Source of the DNA: UBA2256 sp964453055
Lineage (GTDB): Bacteria > Spirochaetota > Spirochaetia > Treponematales > Rectinemataceae
Length of the DNA: 17,124 nucleotides
Direction: 5' to 3'
NCBI GenBank assembly: GCA_964453055.1
Contig: CAYVOD010000039.1
Coordinates: forward strand, 1-17,124
In this document: positions 9,534 to 14,793 of the stretch, one piece after another
Layout of the letters: each line of letters begins with the position of its first letter
How positions within the stretch are numbered: the stretch's first letter is position 1
Position numbers and translations under genes: made by a program
Notes under the pieces: model-generated
Told to the model about the DNA's origin: nothing
Database searches by the model: none
Seen by the model: only the letters and a program-made list of their open reading frames with translations

Positions 9534-10250
9534 TCAAGGGCAGACCCCGGCCAAGGCCCTGGCAGCATGTACGAAAAGCATCATGCAGGTTATCGCGTCG
9601 TCCAGTGCCCTATGGGATCGTCCGCGCTCGATGCCGAGCGCGAAGGCAGCCTTGCCGAGGCTGTAGGAGAAAAGGTTTGGGTTTGCTTGACGAAGCAGCA
9701 GAAGACTGTCCGCTACCTCGGAAAAAGGGCTGACAAGCCCGAGCCGGGCATACTCGGCGTCGATGAATCCCGTGTCGAAGCTGGCGTTGTGGGCTACCGC
9801 CACCCGCGAGGCGAGCAGAGGATTCAGGGTCTCTACGATCTGGCTGAAATAGGGAGCCTGGGATACTTCCAGATCGGTAATTCCATGGATATCGGTGGAC
9901 GAAGCCGGAATGGACATAGCCGGGTTGATAAGAGTAGACCAGGAATCTTCCCGGAGGAGGGCTCCCTCGGCATCGAATCTGAAGAGCTGAATTCCAATCT
10001 CCAGCACCCTGTCTCGCCGGGAGTCTAGTCCGGTGGTTTCCACATCGATCGAGCAGTAGCTGCGTCTTTCCCAGTCGTAGGGGAGCAGACAGCCCGGCAG
10101 AGCGTTGTCGGGAGGAGCGAGCCGCTGGGCGCCTGGTGGAAGGGTCCAGGCTTGTGCGGCTTTCCGTAATTCCTCCTGACCCAAAAGCCCTGATTCGCCC
10201 TTGGCGAGGAATTTGGACCATAGCGGAGCGCCGTCGGAGGGATACGACAT
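9534..10250 (-). CDS. DnaQ-like DEDDh 3'-5' exonuclease
   Basis: Predicted 3'-5' exonuclease of 238 residues in the DnaQ/RNase T superfamily. The three motifs are complete: Exo I IDVETTG with Asp69 and Glu71, Exo II HNASFD with Asp159, and Exo III H213xxxxD218 in RSHRALDDA, which makes it the DEDDh type. About 60 residues precede the nuclease domain and match nothing I recognise. No polymerase, BRCT or GIY-YIG domain is fused to it. It could be a polymerase III epsilon-like proofreading subunit, an orphan DNA exonuclease or an RNA-trimming enzyme; the sequence does not decide. ATG 10250 begins four bases after the phosphohexomutase stop, so translation is probably coupled. Its setting in a sugar-phosphate operon is unexpected for a nucleic-acid enzyme. 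Confidence 0.88.
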   Translation of the reverse strand: MSYPSDGAPLWSKFLAKGESGLLGQEELRKAAQAWTLPPGAQRLAPPDNALPGCLLPYDWERRSYCSIDVETTGLDSRRDRVLEIGIQLFRFDAEGALLREDSWSTLINPAMSIPASSTDIHGITDLEVSQAPYFSQIVETLNPLLASRVAVAHNASFDTGFIDAEYARLGLVSPFSEVADSLLLLRQANPNLFSYSLGKAAFALGIERGRSHRALDDAITCMMLFVHAARALAGVCP

Positions 10251-10254
10251 CGTG

Positions 10255-11997
10255 TCAGCCTATGACCTTCCGTATGTCCGTTTCGATGGCTCTAATTTTT
10301 TCCGTCGTCTGGGCTTTTGCCTTCTCGAGCCCGGAGCCCGCATCGGTTTTGCAGAGAATGTAGAATTTGATCTTGGGCTCGGTGCCGGAGGGGCGCACCG
10401 TGACCAAGGTACCGTCCCTGAGCCTCCACTGGAGCACGTCGCTTTCGGGCAGATCGATCTTCTTTTCGCGGGGATTCCCGGTTTCCCACTCCAATCCTGT
10501 CTTTATGTCTCGAACGCTCACGACGGGAATGCCGCCGAGGGCTATGGGCTGCCGGGCTCTGTAGGCTTCCATGATGCCGCTCATTATCTTCATGCCCTCG
10601 GGGCCTTGAAAGTATTTGCTTATGCCGCGTTCCTCGTGGTAGCCGAACTCTTGGTACAGCTGTTCGAGTCGGTCCAGAAGGCTCAAACCCCTGCCGCGCC
10701 AGTATAGGGTCATCTCTGCGGTGAGAGCCGCGGCCGAGATGCCGTCCTTGTCCCGTACCTCAGGTTCTATCAGGTGGCCGTAGCTCTCTTCGGTTGCGTA
10801 TATAAAATCCTTGCCCTGGGCCTCGAATCGCCGCATGAGATCCGCTATCCACTTGAATCCCGTCAGGCAGTCGACGCATTCGACGCCGTACTTTTTCGCT
10901 ATCGCCGCCTGAAGGTCCGTGGTCACTACAGTCTTTATGCAGTAAGGCTTGGGCGGCATGCGGCCCAGCTCGGAAAGCGTATGGAGAATATAGTCCAAGT
11001 GGAGCGATCCGAGTTGATTTCCGGTCACGAGGACATAGGAGCCGACGTTGTCGGGTACCGCTATTCCGAGTCTGTCGGCGTCCGGGTCGTTGGCCATGAC
11101 CACGTCGGCCTTCTCCCTGCGGCCGAGTTCGATCGCCAGCTTGAGGGCGGCCGGTTCCTCGGGATTGGGAAAGGAAACCGTGGGGAATTCCCCATCCGGC
11201 TCCCTCTGTTCCGGCACCGTAAGCACCTTTAGTCCGAGTTCTCCCATGATTCGTTCCAGCAGCATGGCGCCGGTGCCATGAAGTGGTGTATAGACTATTT
11301 TTGCAGTTGAGGCGGCCTTCGCGATGAGTTGGGGGCGAAGGAGTCTGGATTTGACCATTTCCACGTAAGCATCGTCCACCGAGCCGTCGAGCATGACCAA
11401 GAGTCCCTTGGCCAAGGCTTCCTCCTTCGAAATGAAAGCAACGGCGGAAACCTTCTGTACCCTTTCGATGATTCCCTCGTCATGGGGCGGAACCACCTGG
11501 GATCCGTCATTCCAGTATGCCTTGTAGCCGTTATACTGTGGCGGATTGTGGCTGGCGGTGACCACGACGCCGGTATCGGCCCGAAGTTTTCGGATCGCGA
11601 AGGATAGCTCGGGGGTAGGGCGAAGCGAAGGAAACAGATAAGCCTTTATTCCGTTGGCGGCGAATACCAGGGCTGTCGCCAGCGCGAAGTCGATTGACCT
11701 GCGCCTGGAATCGTGAGCGACGCAGGCCGATAGAGCCTTGCCGGGACACTGTGTTTTGATATAGTCGCAGAGGCCCTGGGTGGCTCGGGTGATCACCAGG
11801 GTATTCATCCTGTTATAACCACCGCCAATTATGCCCCTCAATCCGCCGGTTCCGAACTCAAGATCCCGGTAGAAACGATCCTCCAGTTCCTTTTCGTCAT
11901 CCCTAGCCAGGAGTTCTTTCACTTCCTGGGCGAACACAAAATCCTTTTCCAGCTCCGCGTATTCCATAGCCCGGGCGATCAGGGCAGCTTTTTCCAT
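10255..11997 (-). CDS. Phosphoglucomutase/phosphomannomutase
   Basis: Interconverts hexose 6- and 1-phosphates, probably glucose-6-phosphate and glucose-1-phosphate, via a phosphoserine. The 580 residues match the longer alpha-D-phosphohexomutases of the PgcA type. The four family motifs are intact: catalytic Ser149 in TASHNPP (147-153), metal loop DPDADR (304-309), sugar-binding EESYGH (403-408) and phosphate-binding RPSGTEPK (535-542). ATG 11997 has AAAGGAG six bases upstream. It is the first gene of the five-gene operon and has its own promoter. Together with glucokinase and the uridylyltransferase downstream it predicts a glucose to UDP-glucose route. Mannose-phosphate activity cannot be excluded. 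Confidence 0.95.
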   Translation of the reverse strand: MEKAALIARAMEYAELEKDFVFAQEVKELLARDDEKELEDRFYRDLEFGTGGLRGIIGGGYNRMNTLVITRATQGLCDYIKTQCPGKALSACVAHDSRRRSIDFALATALVFAANGIKAYLFPSLRPTPELSFAIRKLRADTGVVVTASHNPPQYNGYKAYWNDGSQVVPPHDEGIIERVQKVSAVAFISKEEALAKGLLVMLDGSVDDAYVEMVKSRLLRPQLIAKAASTAKIVYTPLHGTGAMLLERIMGELGLKVLTVPEQREPDGEFPTVSFPNPEEPAALKLAIELGRREKADVVMANDPDADRLGIAVPDNVGSYVLVTGNQLGSLHLDYILHTLSELGRMPPKPYCIKTVVTTDLQAAIAKKYGVECVDCLTGFKWIADLMRRFEAQGKDFIYATEESYGHLIEPEVRDKDGISAAALTAEMTLYWRGRGLSLLDRLEQLYQEFGYHEERGISKYFQGPEGMKIMSGIMEAYRARQPIALGGIPVVSVRDIKTGLEWETGNPREKKIDLPESDVLQWRLRDGTLVTVRPSGTEPKIKFYILCKTDAGSGLEKAKAQTTEKIRAIETDIRKVIG

Positions 11998-12050
11998 GAT
12001 AGACTCCTTTCCAACCTGGCTATAGCGAAAGTATCGATGAGCCTAGATTG

Positions 12051-12079
12051 AGTATAAATAAACTCGCGGTTTTGCGCAA
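12051..12079 (-). promoter_or_regulatory. Predicted promoter of the phosphohexomutase operon
   Basis: On the minus strand, TTGCGC (12079-12074), a 17-bp spacer and TATACT (12056-12051) lie 54 bases upstream of the ATG at 11997. This leaves a leader of about 47 bases that ends in a strong ribosome binding site. The hairpin at 12085-12108 lies immediately upstream of the -35 element. Confidence 0.55.
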
Positions 12080-12084
12080 TCAAG

Positions 12085-12198
12085 GGCCTCGCGGCAAGCT
12101 GCGGGGCCTTCGGCGCTGCAAGGAATTGGGTTAAACGCGGGTTTCATGCCATCTATTTACACAAAGGACGCGGCAAGCCGCAGGGCATGAAATCCGCG
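12085..12198. repeat. Two related GC-rich palindromes with a shared 19-base direct repeat
   Basis: CGCGGCAAGCTGCGGGGCC (12090-12108) and CGCGGCAAGCCGCAGGGCA (12169-12187) agree at 16 of 19 bases, in the same orientation, 79 bases apart. The first lies in a hairpin with arms of about 10-11 bp (12085-12108). The second lies inside a larger inverted repeat whose arms 12136-12150 and 12184-12198 match at 14 of 15 positions and enclose the inner GCGGC-AA-GCCGC stem. The large structure starts seven bases after the HAD phosphatase stop and ends in TTTAA on the minus strand, so it may act as a weak terminator. The two copies resemble REP-type intergenic repeats. Confidence 0.65.
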
Positions 12199-12204
12199 CG
12201 TGGA

Positions 12205-12864
12205 TCAAAGGAAAGCCAGCAGGTCCAAAGGGCTCTCCAGAAGGGCTGCGGCTCCTCCGGCCATGAGCTCTTCCCGCGAGCGATAGCCCCAGGCGGCTCC
12301 CATGGGAAGCATTCCCGCCGCCCGTCCGGTTTTCATATCGACGCCAGAATCGCCCACGAAGCACCATTGGGGAGCGGGAATTCCTGTTTGCGCGACTATG
12401 GATAAGGCGGCGGTCGGATCGGGTTTATAGGGCATTTGGGGTTTATTGCCGTCGGCAGCGAAAAAACGCGTCGAAGGAAACAACGAACCGACGATTGTCT
12501 TTACCATCCTATCGGGTTTATTGGAGAGCACGGCCAGGAGCACCTTTCTTTCGCTCAGGGCTTCCAGTAGCTCGAGGATCCCCGGGAAGGGCTGGGTAAG
12601 GTCAAGAAAGTGCTGGGAATAGAGCTCCTCGGCTTCCGCGTTAATGGCTTTGACTAGGTTTTCATCAACCGCCGCTTCGGGCGGCAGAGCCCTTTTGGTG
12701 AGGGCGAGGAATCCGTTTCCTACCATGGCCTTATAACTATCCACCGGGAATGTGGGATATCCTCGTGAGGCGAGCACCGTATTAAATGCCCCGCCAAGAT
12801 CCTCGATGGTGTCAGCTAACGTCCCGTCTAGATCGAAGAGGACGGCTTGGGGGGTAAGGGTCAT
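12205..12864 (-). CDS. HAD-superfamily phosphatase, phosphoglycolate phosphatase-like
   Basis: Predicted cytoplasmic phosphatase of 219 residues, close to Gph/PGP-type enzymes. Motif I is FDLDGTLADT (10-19) with nucleophile Asp11 and acid-base Asp13. Motif II is VLSNKP with Ser114, motif III is Lys147 in YKPDP, and motif IV is GDSGVDM with Asp172 and Asp176. A helical C1 cap lies at about 20-85. The ATG overlaps the upstream stop codon in an ATGA, so the two genes are translationally coupled. Phosphoglycolate is the default substrate for this subgroup; other small phosphate esters, pyrophosphate or pyridoxal phosphate are possible. A structured region follows, so transcription may end before the sugar operon. 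Confidence 0.88.
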   Translation of the reverse strand: MTLTPQAVLFDLDGTLADTIEDLGGAFNTVLASRGYPTFPVDSYKAMVGNGFLALTKRALPPEAAVDENLVKAINAEAEELYSQHFLDLTQPFPGILELLEALSERKVLLAVLSNKPDRMVKTIVGSLFPSTRFFAADGNKPQMPYKPDPTAALSIVAQTGIPAPQWCFVGDSGVDMKTGRAAGMLPMGAAWGYRSREELMAGGAAALLESPLDLLAFL

Positions 12865-13214
12865 CCCGGCCGGCCATCGCCGTCCAGATCGGCATCCTTT
12901 CCGCCGGCAAGCCGAAACGCGGATTCTTTCTCGGAGATTTCCCGCTCGATCGTCTTGAGCTGCTTGAGCAGATCTTCGATCCCTTCCGAACTGGAGCCGA
13001 TCATAGGTTCGCCTTTTTCTACCAAGAGCTCATAAACATTCGCTCCCAGGCGCGAAGTCAAGGACTGTGCCTTTTGGCGCAGCCGCAGGATTTCGATCCT
13101 GAGTCTGCCCATTTCGCTCCAAGTCTGGGCCTGGGCTCCGGCCTTGTTTAAGAATTCCTTGGATCCGTCGAAGGTTTTTTCGAGGAAGGATTTGAGGTTG
13201 TCTGAAAATGCCAT
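12861..13214 (-). CDS. Small coiled-coil protein of unknown function
   Basis: I do not recognise this 117-residue protein. It has no signal peptide or membrane segment and is mostly charged helix, with likely coiled coils at about 33-66 and 78-101. The last residues contain DADLDGDG (107-114), which resembles an EF-hand or dockerin-type calcium loop, but only once and at the very end. Start: a longer frame opens at 13301, but ATG 13214 has GGAGG (13224-13220) five bases upstream and lies just downstream of a predicted promoter, so the shorter form is chosen. The longer form would also place coding sequence over the divergent promoter region. Its stop overlaps the HAD phosphatase start (ATGA). 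Confidence 0.7.
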   Translation of the reverse strand: MAFSDNLKSFLEKTFDGSKEFLNKAGAQAQTWSEMGRLRIEILRLRQKAQSLTSRLGANVYELLVEKGEPMIGSSSEGIEDLLKQLKTIEREISEKESAFRLAGGKDADLDGDGRPG

Positions 13215-13232
13215 AGATTCCTCCGTTCCCAT

Positions 13233-13262
13233 AAAATAAAGAAATCGCGACGTGACAGTAAA
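13233..13262 (-). promoter_or_regulatory. Candidate promoter of the coiled-coil/HAD phosphatase pair
   Basis: On the minus strand, TTTACT (13262-13257), an 18-bp spacer and TATTTT (13238-13233) precede ATG 13214. With a start near 13226 the leader would be only about 12 bases. The -35 region overlaps that of the divergent slipin promoter, so the two may compete. Confidence 0.4.
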
Positions 13263-13280
13263 GAAAGGAGTCGCTATATT
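13252..13280 (+). promoter_or_regulatory. Predicted promoter of the slipin-nrdR operon
   Basis: GTGACA (13252-13257), a 17-bp spacer and TATATT (13275-13280) fit a sigma-70 promoter. The start would fall near 13287, at the edge of the ribosome binding site AAAGGAGG (13287-13294), giving a leader of about 14 bases. Confidence 0.55.
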
Positions 13281-13286
13281 GTATAG
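13274..13286. promoter_or_regulatory. 13-bp perfect palindrome over the slipin -10 region
   Basis: CTATA-TTG-TATAG is a perfect inverted repeat covering the -10 element and reaching the predicted start point, a typical repressor position. The stretch TATATTGTAT (13275-13284) matches nine of ten bases of the right part of the E. coli-type NrdR box, while the left part fits poorly. Autoregulation by NrdR, encoded second in this operon, is therefore possible but weakly supported. Confidence 0.35.
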
Positions 13287-13300
13287 AAAGGAGGCACGCA

Positions 13301-14218
13301 ATGTCGATATTCTACACGCTTTTCATTGTGGGCTGTCTCTGGTGGCTGGGTTTTGCGCTTATAGCCCTAGCCAGGAAACAGAAACCTGTGTTCTTCCTTC
13401 TCATCGCGCTTGGCGCGGCCTGGGCTGCGCTCGGCCTCATCCTGGCTCGCTGGGAAGAGCCGATCACCGTGGTGATATTCGCTCTGCCAGTGTTGATTAT
13501 GGTGCCTATGATGCGAATCATCAACGAATATCAGAGGGGAGTTCTCTTTCGCCTCGGAAGGATGATGGCGGTAGTAGATCCCGGCTTCAATCTCATTCTG
13601 CCCTTCGGCTTGGACGTGATGCGGAAAGTGGACATGAGAACCTTCACCATAGACGTGGCCAAGCAGGAAGTGATTACGAGGGATAACGTGCCTGTAATAG
13701 TGGACGCCGTTGTCTACTTCAATGTCTTCGATCCCACGCTGGCGGTGAACAAGGTAGCCGATTACACGAAAAGCACCAGCCTTTTGGCTCAAACGATCCT
13801 ACGTTCAGTATTAGGTCAGCACGAATTGGACGAGATGCTGGCCAAGAGGGCCGAACTGGGCCAGATACTAAGGGAGCTTTTGGACGTAGCCACCGATCCC
13901 TGGGGCATTAAGGTGACGGCTGTGGAAATAAAGGCCGTGGAGCTGGCCGAGACCATGAAACGAGCCATGGCCAGGCAGGCCGAAGCCGAGCGTGAGCGCC
14001 GTGCAAAGGTTATTGCGGCGGAAGGCGAACTCCAAGCCTCGGAAAAACTGGCCCAGGCCGCCACGGTAATGGCGCAAGCCCCTTCGTCGATACAACTGCG
14101 CTACCTGCAAACTCTTTCGGAGATAGCGGTTGAAAAGAACTCGACCATCGTATTTCCCTTGCCTATCGAATTCCTGAAGCATTTTGTCCAAAAAGCCGAG
14201 GTAGACCAAATAAAATGA
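13301..14218 (+). CDS. Slipin/stomatin-like SPFH-domain membrane protein
   Basis: Integral membrane scaffold protein of 305 residues. The N-terminus carries hydrophobic segments at about 3-24, 29-50 and 55-73; most bacterial slipins have fewer. The SPFH/Band 7 domain follows (about 76-225) with NEYQRGVLFRLGR (75-87), PGFNLILPFG (94-103), VPVIVDAVVYF (130-140) and the AEAERERRAKVIAAEGE segment (227-243) that begins the C-terminal coiled coil. Slipins form ring-shaped oligomers in membrane microdomains and often pair with an NfeD-family protein; no nfeD gene is adjacent here. ATG 13301 has AAAGGAGG six bases upstream. The stop overlaps the nrdR start (ATGA), showing tight coupling. Its role in this organism is unknown. 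Confidence 0.92.
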   Translation: MSIFYTLFIVGCLWWLGFALIALARKQKPVFFLLIALGAAWAALGLILARWEEPITVVIFALPVLIMVPMMRIINEYQRGVLFRLGRMMAVVDPGFNLILPFGLDVMRKVDMRTFTIDVAKQEVITRDNVPVIVDAVVYFNVFDPTLAVNKVADYTKSTSLLAQTILRSVLGQHELDEMLAKRAELGQILRELLDVATDPWGIKVTAVEIKAVELAETMKRAMARQAEAERERRAKVIAAEGELQASEKLAQAATVMAQAPSSIQLRYLQTLSEIAVEKNSTIVFPLPIEFLKHFVQKAEVDQIK

Positions 14219-14685
14219 AGTGCCCCCACTGCGGCAGCCTGGATGACAAGGTAATCGACTCCCGAAGCCTCGCCAACGGCGAAGCCATCAGGCGGCGCAG
14301 GGAGTGCGTTTCCTGCGGCCTGCGCTTCACCAGCTACGAGCGCATCGAGGAGAAACCCCTCATGGTGGTAAAGAGAGACGGGCGCAGGGAACCCTTCGAA
14401 AGGATAAAGATCGAGCGGGGCCTCATCAGGGCCCTGGAAAAGCGACCTATTTCCCAGATGTCGATAGAAAACCTGGTTAATGAGATCGAAGATGAAGCGG
14501 CTCAGGTGGCCAAGGCCAGCAACGAGATTTCCACCGAGGCTATAGGCGACATGGTACTTCGTCGACTCTATATCCTCGATAAGGTAGCATACATTCGATT
14601 CGCTTCAGTCTACCGAAAATATGAGACAGCCGATCAATTCCTAAAGGAAATCGAATACCTCAGCGGAAGGGGAAACGGGGTTTAG
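14215..14685 (+). CDS. nrdR: Transcriptional repressor NrdR
   Basis: Represses ribonucleotide reductase operons in response to nucleotides bound by its ATP-cone. The 156 residues match the family length. The N-terminal zinc ribbon is complete (C3, C6, C31, C34) and includes the DNA-contacting RRRRECVSC stretch (26-34). The ATP-cone domain (about 49-139) starts with VVKRDGRREPF (51-61). ATG 14215 overlaps the slipin stop by four bases and lacks a strong binding site of its own (only GAGG about 15 bases upstream), so it likely depends on translation of the slipin gene. No ribonucleotide reductase gene is in the window. A strong terminator follows. Identification is very firm. Confidence 0.97.
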   Translation: MKCPHCGSLDDKVIDSRSLANGEAIRRRRECVSCGLRFTSYERIEEKPLMVVKRDGRREPFERIKIERGLIRALEKRPISQMSIENLVNEIEDEAAQVAKASNEISTEAIGDMVLRRLYILDKVAYIRFASVYRKYETADQFLKEIEYLSGRGNGV

Positions 14686-14738
14686 GTTCTTAGTATAGGC
14701 TGCAGCAAAGGTATATGGATAAAATCCAATTCCAAAAA

Positions 14739-14773
14739 GAGGGTCGGCGATATTTTGCCGACCCTCCTTTTTA
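14739..14773. terminator. Bidirectional rho-independent terminator between nrdR and the EF-G paralogue
   Basis: GAGGGTCGGC (14739-14748) and GCCGACCCTC (14757-14766) form a perfect 10-bp stem with an eight-base loop. CTTTTTAT follows on the plus strand and TCTTTTTGG follows on the minus strand, so it can end transcription of both converging genes. Positions 14686-14738 show nothing else. Confidence 0.93.
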
Positions 14774-14793
14774 TATGAAGAAAAAATCGGCTC

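Noticed and set aside
9378..9568. A single continuous peptidase frame through the N run starting at 9568
   Set aside because: Continuity depends on counting unknown bases as codons in a gap of probably arbitrary length; the two sides are reported separately and the start near 9520 has the better binding site.
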